Positions 36,763 through 45,335 of a stretch of DNA of 64,000 nt are shown piece by piece (positions within the stretch are counted from its first letter, which is position 1; the number at the start of each line of letters is the position of its first letter). The notes below the pieces were generated by a model. It saw only the letters and a program-made list of their open reading frames with translations. It was not told the DNA's origin and did not search any database. Origin of the DNA: SB11 sp943370295 (GTDB taxonomy: Bacteria > Bacteroidota > Bacteroidia > UBA8524); the NCBI GenBank assembly GCA_943370295.1, contig CALRQL020000001.1:248001-312000 (forward strand), read 5' to 3'. The translations under genes were made by a program, and so were the position numbers.

Positions 36763-38277
36763 TCAAGGCTTCAAATTACCATACATTCTTGGGAAGGGGA
36801 TGCTTTCGCGTACGTGGGGCAGTTTACATACCCAGGTTACAATACGCTCCAAGCCTAAGCCAAAGCCTGCGTGGGGTACGCTCCCATAGCGTCGCAAGTC
36901 CAAGTACCACTCAAATGCCTCCATAGGCAGTTGGTGTTCTTCAATTTTTGCGGTTAGCATTTCAAGGTTGGTTTCACGTTCGCCACCACCCACAATCTCA
37001 CCGTATCCTTCGGGGGCAAGTACATCCACACCGCGGGCAAAACGTTCGTTCTCAGGGTCGCGTTTCAAATAAAACGCTTTCACCTCGTGCGGCCAGTTAT
37101 ACACCATAATGGGCACATCAAACAAGCGGGTAATTACTGTTTCGTCGCTACCGCCAAAATCGTTACCGTATTCAAAGTTTTTGGCACTGGCAATCCATTG
37201 CGGTATGTTACGTTGGTCTTCTTCCAAATCTTTCAACTCACCTTTCAGTTGGTCAATTTTACTTTGGTTAAAGCCGATTTCACCCTTCTTCATGCCGGGT
37301 GTTTTTATTTTTTCTTCGCGTTCTTCAATTTCTTTTTCAACCTCTGCAATGCGGGTTTGTACTTTTAGTAATTCCTCTTCCAACGATTTAATACTGTTCA
37401 CCCCGTTCACATCCTGCTCGCCTTTAATAATCCTCACCGCCTCATCGTAGGTAAGTCGGGGGAAAGGTTTCGCAATGTTTTCAAGCATGGCAGTATCCCT
37501 GCCCACCATTTCCAACTCGGTTTTGCAGTTGTTCAGCACATCGATAACTATCGACCTTAAGAAATCTTCGATAAGGTCCATGTTGTCAAAAATATCGTAA
37601 AAAGCCATTTCAGGCTCAATCATCCAAAACTCGGCAAGGTGACGGCGTGTTTTCGATTTTTCAGCCCTAAAGGTGGGGCCAAACGTATAAATCTTACCCA
37701 AGGCCATTGCCATAGCCTCGCCATACAACTGCCCGCTTTGCGAAAGGTAAGCCGGATCGCCGAAGAAATCGGTTTCAAACAAGTTGGTAGTACCTTCGCT
37801 GGCGTTGGCCGTAAACAAAGGCGCATCCATTTGCACGAAATCGTTGCGTTGGAAAAAACTATGGATGGAGTAAATAAGTTGGTTCCTTATTTTCATAATG
37901 GCCCACTGGCGGTTACTGCGCAACCACAAGTGGCGTTTGTCCATTAAAAACTCCACCCCGTGTTCTTTTTTGGCTATAGGGTAGTCTTGGGTAATTTGGA
38001 TAATGTTTAAATTATTTACCTGAAGCTCGTAACCGCCCACTTGGCGGTCGTCTTTCAACACTTTTCCTGTAATTGTAAGTGAACTTTCCAGGGTAAGCGA
38101 GCGTGCATTTTCAAACACTTCTTCGCTCACGGTTTCTGCGCTTACAACGCACTGGCACAGGCCTGTACCGTCGCGCAGAATCACAAAAACCAATCCTTTA
38201 CCTTCGCGTTTGTTACTTACCCATCCTTTTAGGGTCACTTCCTGCCCTTCGTGGGCACTCAAATCCTTGATATACAT
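36763..38277 (-). CDS. asnS: asparagine--tRNA ligase, with a coiled-coil insertion
   Basis: A 504-residue class IIb aminoacyl-tRNA synthetase that charges tRNA-Asn. The ATG at 38277 (MYIKDLSAHEGQ) is chosen over an in-frame upstream ATG because the OB-fold anticodon-binding domain starts there. Class II motif 2 is FRAEKSKTRRHLAEF (about 203-217) and motif 3 is GFGLGLERIVTW (about 471-482). Residues about 287-368 hold an inserted segment, highly charged and heptad-like (EELLKVQTRIAEVEKEIEER, then IDQLKGELKDLEED), that is absent from the roughly 466-residue E. coli enzyme and lies between FPRLTYDEAVRII and the FDVPIMVYNWPHEVKAFY strand. It diverges from rpoN over an 83-bp gap. Confidence 0.95.
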   Translation of the reverse strand: MYIKDLSAHEGQEVTLKGWVSNKREGKGLVFVILRDGTGLCQCVVSAETVSEEVFENARSLTLESSLTITGKVLKDDRQVGGYELQVNNLNIIQITQDYPIAKKEHGVEFLMDKRHLWLRSNRQWAIMKIRNQLIYSIHSFFQRNDFVQMDAPLFTANASEGTTNLFETDFFGDPAYLSQSGQLYGEAMAMALGKIYTFGPTFRAEKSKTRRHLAEFWMIEPEMAFYDIFDNMDLIEDFLRSIVIDVLNNCKTELEMVGRDTAMLENIAKPFPRLTYDEAVRIIKGEQDVNGVNSIKSLEEELLKVQTRIAEVEKEIEEREEKIKTPGMKKGEIGFNQSKIDQLKGELKDLEEDQRNIPQWIASAKNFEYGNDFGGSDETVITRLFDVPIMVYNWPHEVKAFYLKRDPENERFARGVDVLAPEGYGEIVGGGERETNLEMLTAKIEEHQLPMEAFEWYLDLRRYGSVPHAGFGLGLERIVTWVCKLPHVRESIPFPRMYGNLKP

Positions 38278-38307
38278 TCGTTTTATACTTCGTCGTTTCT
38301 TCTTTGG

Positions 38308-38315
38308 CAAAAATA
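38308..38315 (-). promoter_or_regulatory. -7 element TATTTTTG upstream of asnS
   Basis: On the minus strand TATTTTTG fits TAnnTTTG and ends 30 nt before the asnS ATG. It is only 4 bp from the plus-strand element of rpoN, so the two promoters face back to back and overlap. Confidence 0.5.
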
Positions 38316-38319
38316 GCAC

Positions 38320-38327
38320 TAATTTTG
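38320..38327 (+). promoter_or_regulatory. -7 element TAATTTTG upstream of rpoN
   Basis: TAATTTTG fits TAnnTTTG and ends 33 nt before the preferred rpoN ATG at 38361. It overlaps the upstream in-frame ATG candidate region, supporting the shorter start. Confidence 0.5.
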
Positions 38328-38360
38328 GGCAAAATTTTTGTCATTGTTCGGATTATAAAG

Positions 38361-39851
38361 ATGCTGAAACAACAACTTTCGCAAAAATTACTTCAGAAAT
38401 TATCTCCGCAGCAGATACAATTTATCAAGCTGCTGCAACTTAGCACGCAAGATTTTGAGCAGCGTGTAGAGCAGGAGATGATTGAAAACCCCGCGCTAGA
38501 GAACGGGAAGGATGCCGACGATGCTGATTTTAATCAAACAGAAGCTGAGAATACCAAGGAGGATGACTTTGAGGATATTGACAGTGAGGTTGAGAAAGAG
38601 GATGTGTTTGACGATGGCGATTTGTTTGACCTTGATGAATACATGGGTGGGGACAGCGATAACGATGGATTCCATTTGTATGAAGAAAGCGGCAGCGATG
38701 ATGAGCGCAAGGAGTTGCCGATAGCCAGCACCAGTTCTTTTCACGAGCAATTGCTTGAACAAATACAGGCCAGTATGCACGATGAGCACGAGGCAGTGCT
38801 TGCAGAGCAAATTATTGGCAGTATTGAAGAGGATGGATATTTACGCCGCCCTTTAGGGGCGATTGTGAACGACTTGGCCTTCTCGATGAATGTGGAGACT
38901 ACTGTTGAGGAGCTTGAGAAGGTACTTCACAAAATACAGTCATTAGAACCTGCGGGTATTGCTGCACGTACTTTACAGGAGTGTTTGTTGTTGCAGTTAA
39001 AACGCAAAGACAAAGTGCTTCACCCTGAGGTTACTTTGGCCATCCGCATTATCAACGACTTTTTTGAAGATTTTACTAAGAAGCATTACGAAAAGATGCT
39101 TCGCCAATTAAAGGTGAAGGATGAGGATTTTAGGGAGGCGGTAACACTTATTACCAAGCTTAATCCTAAGCCCGGTGATAGCGGAACCAACATAAAAACT
39201 CAATACATAGTACCCGATTTTATTATTGTTGACACCGATAGCAAACTTGAGATTGTACTGAACAGTCGGAACGCTCCCGACTTGAGGGTGAGCCGCACGT
39301 ATTTGGATACTTTGAAAAGCTACGACCGTAACCAAAGTAATAACAAGCAGATTAAAGAAACCGTGCAGTTTATTAAGCAAAAACTGGACGGGGCTAAGTG
39401 GTTTATCGACTCGATAAAGCAGCGCCAGAATACTTTATTGCTTACCATGAATGCCATACTGAAATATCAGTACGATTATTTTTTAACGGGAGACGAAACC
39501 AAACTAAAGCCGATGATATTAAAAGATATTGCGGACGAAGTGGGCTTAGACGTTTCAACCGTTTCGAGGGTGGCAAACAGCAAGTATGTGCAAACCGATT
39601 TCGGGATTATATCGCTTAAGTTTTTCTTTTCAGAAGGGATTACTACTGACGACGGAGAAGAGGTGAGTAACCGCGAAGTGAAGAAAATATTACAGGATGC
39701 GATAGAAGGCGAGGATAAAAACAAACCCCTGCCCGATGAGCGTTTGATGGAAATATTAAAAGAGAAGGGCTATAACATAGCCCGCCGCACAGTAGCCAAA
39801 TACCGCGAACAACTAAATATACCTGTTGCCCGTTTGCGCAAACAGATATAA
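38361..39851 (+). CDS. rpoN: RNA polymerase sigma-54 factor
   Basis: A 496-residue sigma-54. The ATG at 38361 (MLKQQLSQKLLQKLSPQQIQ) is preferred over an in-frame start 57 bp upstream because it opens directly with the Gln-rich region I that contacts enhancer-binding ATPases. A strongly acidic region II follows (about 55-135), then the core-binding domain, the helix-turn-helix segment (IADEVGLDVSTVSRVANSKY) and the C-terminal RpoN box ARRTVAKYRE. It directs transcription from -24/-12 promoters with activator ATPases; none of those activators is in the window. The first about 130 residues are unusually rich in Asp/Glu. Confidence 0.95.
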   Translation: MLKQQLSQKLLQKLSPQQIQFIKLLQLSTQDFEQRVEQEMIENPALENGKDADDADFNQTEAENTKEDDFEDIDSEVEKEDVFDDGDLFDLDEYMGGDSDNDGFHLYEESGSDDERKELPIASTSSFHEQLLEQIQASMHDEHEAVLAEQIIGSIEEDGYLRRPLGAIVNDLAFSMNVETTVEELEKVLHKIQSLEPAGIAARTLQECLLLQLKRKDKVLHPEVTLAIRIINDFFEDFTKKHYEKMLRQLKVKDEDFREAVTLITKLNPKPGDSGTNIKTQYIVPDFIIVDTDSKLEIVLNSRNAPDLRVSRTYLDTLKSYDRNQSNNKQIKETVQFIKQKLDGAKWFIDSIKQRQNTLLLTMNAILKYQYDYFLTGDETKLKPMILKDIADEVGLDVSTVSRVANSKYVQTDFGIISLKFFFSEGITTDDGEEVSNREVKKILQDAIEGEDKNKPLPDERLMEILKEKGYNIARRTVAKYREQLNIPVARLRKQI

Positions 39852-39910
39852 CTACTATTTTTCTTTGCCAAAGTGTTTTATCATTGCGAAAGCATAGGTT
39901 GCTTTTGTAA

Positions 39911-41002
39911 ATGACACAACCCTCATACATTAAGGAGCTCGACGGGCTTAGAGCAATTGCCATATTATTAGTTTTAGTGTGGCATTACTTTTTAGGCCAA
40001 ACCTCCCCTGATACCATTACCCCTGAGGTATGGCGGGGGCTATCATGGGCATGGAGCGGCGTTGATTTGTTTTTTGTGCTATCGGGGTTTTTAATTACCC
40101 GCATCCTTCTCAACTTTAAAGGCAGTCCTAATTATTTTAAAACCTTTTACGCGCGGCGGATGCTGCGCATTTTTCCGCCCTATTACCTGCTGCTTTTAGT
40201 GTATGTCGTGCTGGTTGCCGCAGATGTCACACGCTATATCCCGGCATTGCTCAGTAGCCCCATTCCAATATATTCTTACTTTTTATACGTCCAAAACATA
40301 TACATGGTTTGGGATGGTTTCGGTGCAGGTTGGATGAGTGTTACATGGTCGCTTGCGGTAGAAGAGCAATTTTATTTGTTATTCCCGCTGGTAATTTATT
40401 ATGCTAACAGTCGCCATTTACCCAAAATATTCATAGTAGGCATACTACTTGCCCCCATATTCAGGGCGTGGATAGGAAGTTACGGGGCCTATGTGCTATT
40501 GCCCAGCCGTATGGACGCACTACTGGCGGGAGCATTGGTAGCGTATTATTATGCAAGCGGGCACATTACCCGTTTATTAGCCGCCCACAAACGTTTTTTA
40601 TGGTGGTTTACCTTGTTGTTGTTTTTGGTAGTAATTGCAGCACTTTTTAAGGCCGATGGTAACAGAACAGGCGGAGTATTAAACCACACGTTATACTTAT
40701 TGCTGTATTCATCACTGTTGGTTACAATATTGATGAATGAAGGCTCAGGCTCAACACGGTTCTTCACCAATAAAGTATTGGGCTACATCGGCAAAATATC
40801 CTACTCGGTGTATTTATTTCACCAAATCTTCATCATGGCGTTTTACCCGCTGTTTTTAAATGAACACATTCCGTGGTTGCGCAATGTACAATCCGTATGG
40901 GTAACATTGGCTGCATTGGCTGCCACGTTTGTTGCGGCTTCCTTGTCATACTATCTGATTGAAAGACCCCTACAGAAATACGGCAGAAAGTTTAATTATT
41001 AA
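39911..41002 (+). CDS. acyltransferase 3 family membrane protein
   Basis: A 363-residue integral membrane acyltransferase of the OafA/Acyltransferase 3 family. The signature opening ELDGLRAIAILLVLVWHYF carries the catalytic His, SGFLITRILL and RRMLRIFPPYYLLL follow, and VTWSLAVEEQFYLLFP is the conserved WSL-x-x-E-x-x-F-Y motif. About ten membrane helices are predicted. Relatives transfer acetyl or other acyl groups to sugars of surface polysaccharide. The gene stands alone; its convergent neighbour ends 8 bp downstream. A TAGGTTGC sequence lies 8 nt before the start. Confidence 0.9.
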   Translation: MTQPSYIKELDGLRAIAILLVLVWHYFLGQTSPDTITPEVWRGLSWAWSGVDLFFVLSGFLITRILLNFKGSPNYFKTFYARRMLRIFPPYYLLLLVYVVLVAADVTRYIPALLSSPIPIYSYFLYVQNIYMVWDGFGAGWMSVTWSLAVEEQFYLLFPLVIYYANSRHLPKIFIVGILLAPIFRAWIGSYGAYVLLPSRMDALLAGALVAYYYASGHITRLLAAHKRFLWWFTLLLFLVVIAALFKADGNRTGGVLNHTLYLLLYSSLLVTILMNEGSGSTRFFTNKVLGYIGKISYSVYLFHQIFIMAFYPLFLNEHIPWLRNVQSVWVTLAALAATFVAASLSYYLIERPLQKYGRKFNY

Positions 41003-41010
41003 GGCTAACT

Positions 41011-41796
41011 TTATTTAATCCTGTATTGGAAATAAATACCCCCCGTATAAAAATACGGCTTCAACAAAACCTCATAAGAATAAACGGCATCATCCGTTCT
41101 TCCGATGTTTTTCTCAATATAAAGAGTCTTAGTCCCAACATACCCCGCAAGTTCTAAACCTATTTTAAACCGTTTACCAAGTCTCAGGCTTCCCTCAACA
41201 CCCACATTCAAAAAAGGAATAGGATTCTTAGGTCGCCAAAACCCAATTCGCTCCGAAGAACGGGTAGTATCAATATTTCTCCGTGATTCATTAGCAAATG
41301 TCGGTCCCCTGTCCTTAAAACAAAGTGCCACGCCGGAAAAAACCATAAAATTTGCAGGATTTATCTTTGTGCTTTGAATAACCGAAAACATATAATTTAA
41401 TTTTATTGATGGAATAGTAACGGAAGTACTTTGAGTTGAAAAACTTTGAGAAAGCAGAGTACCGTCAGCAGCCACTACCTTACTTTCAACCGTAGAAGAA
41501 ATACTTGGGCTTAATGATTGGTACCCTAATTGAATAAAGCTTCTATTATTGATAGCCCGGATTACCGAGACCCCCATGAAATTTATATAATCAGGCATCC
41601 TGTATAGCCTGCGGCCAAAACTTGCAAACCTGTACTTATTGTATTTTACGTGTGTTAGTCCTTCTTTACTATCCATCGAAGTAACGTTCACTTCATTATA
41701 CGACCTGATAAAACTGTAAGAAACCCGTATAGCCCATTTTTGGGCAATACAACAATTACATACAATAAGCAAAAGCAATAAAATTAGTGGTTTCAT
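41011..41796 (-). CDS. secreted beta-rich protein, probable outer-membrane barrel
   Basis: A 261-residue protein with a signal peptide (MKPLILLLLLIVCNCCIAQ). The mature part has alternating hydrophobic/polar strands, frequent aromatic residues and a final strand (FYTGGIYFQYRIK) that resembles a beta-barrel assembly signal; landmarks such as FIQLGYQSLSP, INPANFMVFSGVALCF and LRLGKRFKIGLELAGYVG are typical of small Bacteroidota outer-membrane beta-barrel proteins. I do not recognise a specific family or function. It is convergent with the acyltransferase. Confidence 0.72.
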   Translation of the reverse strand: MKPLILLLLLIVCNCCIAQKWAIRVSYSFIRSYNEVNVTSMDSKEGLTHVKYNKYRFASFGRRLYRMPDYINFMGVSVIRAINNRSFIQLGYQSLSPSISSTVESKVVAADGTLLSQSFSTQSTSVTIPSIKLNYMFSVIQSTKINPANFMVFSGVALCFKDRGPTFANESRRNIDTTRSSERIGFWRPKNPIPFLNVGVEGSLRLGKRFKIGLELAGYVGTKTLYIEKNIGRTDDAVYSYEVLLKPYFYTGGIYFQYRIK

Positions 41797-42200
41797 GATT
41801 TTGTAATTAAAAATTAGCGTTTATTTTCACAGGGTTGAAACCCTGTTCTGTCGCAATTACTATCCGCAAAGGGACTTAAGTCCCTTTGCGGATAGTAATT
41901 GTAAAAAAGGCCGCCTCACAGGACAGGAACACACTGCCAATGCTTGCATAAAGAGCGTTTAGTTGGGGCTTGCCCCACAAGTATTAAAAACAGCAGTACA
42001 AATGTTTTTATTGTTGGTTATTATTAAAAGGGTGTTTTGACCCTATTTTAGCAATGGTGTTGTGAAAATATTTTCATGTTTCAGCGGGTTATCCACAACG
42101 CTATCCACCACATTTTCGACGAAAAACAATGCACATACGATTGTGGAAATACACTGCTTTTAATCAGCGTACTTTGATAGTACTTTTTGCTTAAGGCTAC
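41797..42200. other. 404-bp divergent spacer with compound palindrome and DnaA-box-like sites
   Basis: No ORF is supported here. It holds compound palindromic element A (41829-41901), a hairpin TGGGGC-TT-GCCCCA at 41964-41977, a weak hairpin AGGGT-GTTTTG-ACCCT at 42029-42044, the palindrome GAAAATATTTTC near 42064, and a perfect DnaA-box sequence TTATCCACA at 42089-42097 next to CTATCCACC at 42101-42109. Confidence 0.6.
41829..41901 (+). repeat. compound palindromic element A
   Basis: A short hairpin ACAGGGTT-GA-AACCCTGT (41829-41846) is followed by the spacer TTCTGTCG and a perfect, loop-free 48-bp palindrome at 41854-41901 centred on GGGACTTAAGTCCC. The left arm begins CAATTACTATCCGCAAA and the right arm is its exact reverse complement. 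The mirror hairpin present in copies B and C is replaced here by unpaired GC-rich sequence (about 41909-41930). It shares its left flank, core and right flank with copies B and C. Confidence 0.9.
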
Positions 42201-43805
42201 ATGACAAGATATATATACAGTTTTATTTTATTACTGGTTTCGTTAACGGTAACTGCCTCAAAAACAGCAGAGGAAGAGCGTAGTTACGATGAACGCACCC
42301 ATGTGGTGCAGCCTAAACAAACCCTGTATAAAATATCTCGTCAGTATGGTATTTCGGTATCCGCAATCAAAAAAACGAACAAACTGCAAAACGATGTAAT
42401 CAGTGCCGGAGCGCGTTTAACCATAAAAATCCCTAAAGACAATGATATTTTTCAGGTACACATTGTAAGGGTGTCCGAAGATTTAGACGGTATTTCTGAA
42501 AAATACCTGCTTCCGTCAAGCATTTTGTTGAAATACAATGATTTGGATGATAATGTGGTGTTTCCGGGTCAACGTATTTTTATCAAAATTGATAAAATAA
42601 ACACCAAATACACTTATACAGGCGATGAAGATGCTCCTTTGACGGATGCCGAAGTTGACGGCAGTAATTTAACCGTAAACGATGGTCAAACTGCTCCTGC
42701 ACAACAGCCTACAAGTGAGACGGCTGCAACAGCTGATAATACTCCTGTATATGTGTTTAACAGTGCCACAACCACAGTAACAAAATTAAAAGACAGCAGC
42801 ACCGCGCCCAACAAAGCCTTTATGATTGAAGGGTATTTGGATGCTTACTATGCACAGTTTAGTGATAGAAACACCAACGGCGCGCTTAGCAGCTACGCCA
42901 TGAGTGCGCCCAAGCACAACCAAACCGGCATTAATACTGCCCAGCTCGCGGCTATATACAACGATACCAACCTGCGCGGAAACATTACCCTGCAAATCGG
43001 TGATTTGCCCAATGCTGCATATCCTACAGAGTTGAAGTATTTACAACAGGCTAATGTAGGCTTTGAAATAGCAGGCCCTTTGTGGATGGATGCAGGCTTT
43101 TTCCGCTCACCTGTGAGTGTTGAAGATTTTCCCAATCGCAATAATTACAGCAGTATTTACAGCTATACCCGCTTTTATGAACCTGTATTGATGAGCGGGG
43201 CTAAACTTGGGGTAGAGTTGGATAACTTTAAACTTAACTTTTTTGTAGCCGACCGCACTTTTACGGCGGGCAATATTACCAATGCGAATGTATCGTGCGG
43301 TGCAAGCATGAAGATATACAGCGGCAAACATTGGTTGTTTGGAGCAAACGGACTTTATACTCAGATTAACAATAACACAGGCAAAGAAAGCCACACCTAC
43401 GGGAACGTATTTGTAGCCTCAAATCGTAAGCACTTGGATGTATTGGCCTATGCCAATGCAGGTGTGCAAAGTAATAAAACATTTATGAGCGGGGTGCTGA
43501 ATATCCGTTATAAAATAACTCCCAAATTTGCACTGTTCACCCGCGGAGAATATTTTGTAGACAGTGGTGCTGTAGTTTCTCCTTTAATGACGGGTACCGA
43601 TGGTAAGCAGCAGGGGTTAAGTGCTACTGCCTTATCAGGCGGGTTAGAGTTTAAGGCTCGTGCTAATCATTACCTTAGGTTAGAGGCCCGCAATACACAG
43701 GTGGGCAAAGATTTTAAAGTGTTCAACGATTATTACAACAACGGTACGCTTACTAACCAACGTTGGGAATTTGTTATTACAACGGGAATTTGGTTTGGGA
43801 AGTAA
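42201..43805 (+). CDS. LysM domain fused to a BBP2/OmpL-like porin barrel
   Basis: A 534-residue secreted protein with a signal peptide (about 1-20). A LysM domain is clear at about 34-76 (HVVQPKQTLYKISRQYGISV), and a second, degenerate LysM-like unit follows at about 83-127 (IVRVSEDLDGISEKYLLPSS ... FPGQRIFI). A Thr/Ala/Pro-rich linker (about 140-200) leads to a C-terminal domain of about 330 residues that looks like putative beta-barrel porin 2 (BBP2, OmpL-like): repeated amphipathic strands, MIEGYLDAYYAQFSDRN at its start and RWEFVITTGIWFGK as the last strand. The combination suggests an outer-membrane porin tethered to peptidoglycan. The BBP2 call is by pattern, not search. Confidence 0.8.
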   Translation: MTRYIYSFILLLVSLTVTASKTAEEERSYDERTHVVQPKQTLYKISRQYGISVSAIKKTNKLQNDVISAGARLTIKIPKDNDIFQVHIVRVSEDLDGISEKYLLPSSILLKYNDLDDNVVFPGQRIFIKIDKINTKYTYTGDEDAPLTDAEVDGSNLTVNDGQTAPAQQPTSETAATADNTPVYVFNSATTTVTKLKDSSTAPNKAFMIEGYLDAYYAQFSDRNTNGALSSYAMSAPKHNQTGINTAQLAAIYNDTNLRGNITLQIGDLPNAAYPTELKYLQQANVGFEIAGPLWMDAGFFRSPVSVEDFPNRNNYSSIYSYTRFYEPVLMSGAKLGVELDNFKLNFFVADRTFTAGNITNANVSCGASMKIYSGKHWLFGANGLYTQINNNTGKESHTYGNVFVASNRKHLDVLAYANAGVQSNKTFMSGVLNIRYKITPKFALFTRGEYFVDSGAVVSPLMTGTDGKQQGLSATALSGGLEFKARANHYLRLEARNTQVGKDFKVFNDYYNNGTLTNQRWEFVITTGIWFGK

Positions 43806-44348
43806 TAGTTCCATAAATTTATGATTACAAATCACATTTTCTCTTTTATAGCCAATTCACTAAGTTTCTTACACTCTTCAACGAATTTGAATTAACTGAT
43901 TAATCATCTCCCACGGTCTTAACATAGTTAATGCGTTGTCTTCGTTATTCAATTTATACGCTAAATAATATATGACTCTGTTGTAATTAATAGATTTTCA
44001 TGTGTAAAATTTACGCCTTTGAAAATATTATCTATTAAGTACTTTATAAGAAAAATATAATATTTTTGATAATATGTCATAAAGAGGTTAAATGTGGAAT
44101 TTACCCGTTAAGGTGATCAACGGGTAGTTATGTAAGCGTCTAAAGGACTAAAAATCCATAGTTTATATATGTCCAATCCTCTTTATGGCACTTTTTCTGT
44201 ATATCTTAAAATGAAGAAAAGACCGATTTAATAATGTCTTAGTTAATTTCAGGAGATATTTTTTGATAGTGTTTAATTATTGTTCCCTAAAGCAAAATTT
44301 GATTGTTCAAATATAATGGCCTAACGTTGTTTATACTCCTAATAAATA
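43806..44348. other. 543-bp AT-rich spacer with candidate structured RNA
   Basis: No full gene is supported. On the minus strand a 40-codon open stretch (43997 down to 43878) reads coding-like at its end (NALTMLRPWEMINQLIQIR then stop) but has no suitable start and may be a gene remnant. A closed-stem structure lies at 44075-44190 followed by TTTTT. The rest is A/T-rich without recognisable signals. Confidence 0.5.
44075..44196 (+). ncRNA. candidate structured RNA or MITE-like element
   Basis: TGTCATAAAGAGG (44075-44087) pairs with CCTCTTTATGGCA (44178-44190) over 13 positions with a single G-U pair. The enclosed 90 nt contain a hairpin TACCCGTT / AACGGGTA (44102-44109 with 44119-44126) and a possible GGAC/GTCC stem (44145-44148 with 44171-44174). 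TTTTT follows the closing stem. This could be a small RNA with its own weak terminator or a miniature inverted-repeat insertion; it does not match any RNA family I can recall. Confidence 0.4.
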
Positions 44349-45206
44349 ATGCCAAACACCTTTAAATTCCATCTGAAGACATCGCGACCCGGACTTTGGT
44401 TCCCGACGCTTTGGTTGTATGTGGTCCCCACTTCGGGCATGGATATTTGGGGCAGAATTGAGTTTTGGGTAGGACTTTTCTATTTTACTTTCCCGTTTAA
44501 CTACCTTATTTATAGCTGGAACGATTTTGCTGATATTGAGATTGATGCCCAAAATCCCCGCAAAAACACATATTTATTTGGTGCTGTAGCCATTAAAGGC
44601 CTGCAAAAACAGGTGGTATGGGTAAACTGTTTTACGCAACTGCCATTTTGGGTGTTTTTTGCCTACTATACAGGCTATTATATGATTTGGTGGATTAGCA
44701 CATTGTTATTCCTCAACTACATATACAATAATAAAAAGCTGCGTATAAGCGGCAGACCGCCGTTTGAGCTGTTTGTTTCGTTAGGATATTTACTGGCACT
44801 TACTCTTAGCATTCAGCTAAACCATTTACCCAAACTGCCACTTTATACCTATCTCTACCTAATCTTGTTTGCCATACAGTCGCATTTAATTGGTGAAGTA
44901 ATGGACATTGCTCCCGATAAAGCAGGCGGGAGGAGAACCACCGCTACCGTGTTGGGTTATCGTTATTCGAAACTGCTGTTGGCTTTTATCATCAGTATTG
45001 AAGCGTATTTGTTGTTAAGCGAGTTTACAGAGCTGTTTCTAGGAGGTTTTTTGGCGGTGTATGCTTTGTATATGACGGTTGACGGTCTTTTTATCTTTAA
45101 AAACAGACCTTACCCGCTACATTTGGTGAAATTTTTTGGCATTTGTGCCAATATTGCAGCATTGGCTACAATGGTATGGTTATGGATTACCGGTAGCCTT
45201 GTGTAA
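44349..45206 (+). CDS. UbiA family prenyltransferase
   Basis: A 285-residue membrane prenyltransferase. Both Asp-rich motifs that bind prenyl diphosphate through Mg are present: NDFADIEIDAQNPRKN (about 58-73) and GEVMDIAPDKAGGRRT (about 183-198). Eight or nine membrane helices are predicted. Family members attach prenyl chains to aromatic rings (quinones, haem O, chlorophylls) or to other acceptors; the acceptor cannot be told from sequence. No quinone or carotenoid gene is adjacent. Confidence 0.9.
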   Translation: MPNTFKFHLKTSRPGLWFPTLWLYVVPTSGMDIWGRIEFWVGLFYFTFPFNYLIYSWNDFADIEIDAQNPRKNTYLFGAVAIKGLQKQVVWVNCFTQLPFWVFFAYYTGYYMIWWISTLLFLNYIYNNKKLRISGRPPFELFVSLGYLLALTLSIQLNHLPKLPLYTYLYLILFAIQSHLIGEVMDIAPDKAGGRRTTATVLGYRYSKLLLAFIISIEAYLLLSEFTELFLGGFLAVYALYMTVDGLFIFKNRPYPLHLVKFFGICANIAALATMVWLWITGSLV

Positions 45207-45335
45207 TTGATTTACTGACGGGTTGAGTGAAATATTCACGGGGTTAAATTCCTCAGAAAGTGCGTCTTTTCGGAAGCAAAAGGCTCATTCATCCGCCACC
45301 GCAAAACTGTAAACAGAAAACTTAAAACTAAATTC

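Noticed and set aside
38278..38319. Upstream ATG for asnS giving a basic 14-residue extension
   Set aside because: It would cover the back-to-back promoter elements and precede the conserved OB-fold start.
42089..42097. Replication origin at the DnaA-box-like cluster
   Set aside because: One perfect box and two weak ones, with no dnaA, dnaN or gidA nearby, are not enough for an oriC call. The sites are kept only as a low-interest observation.
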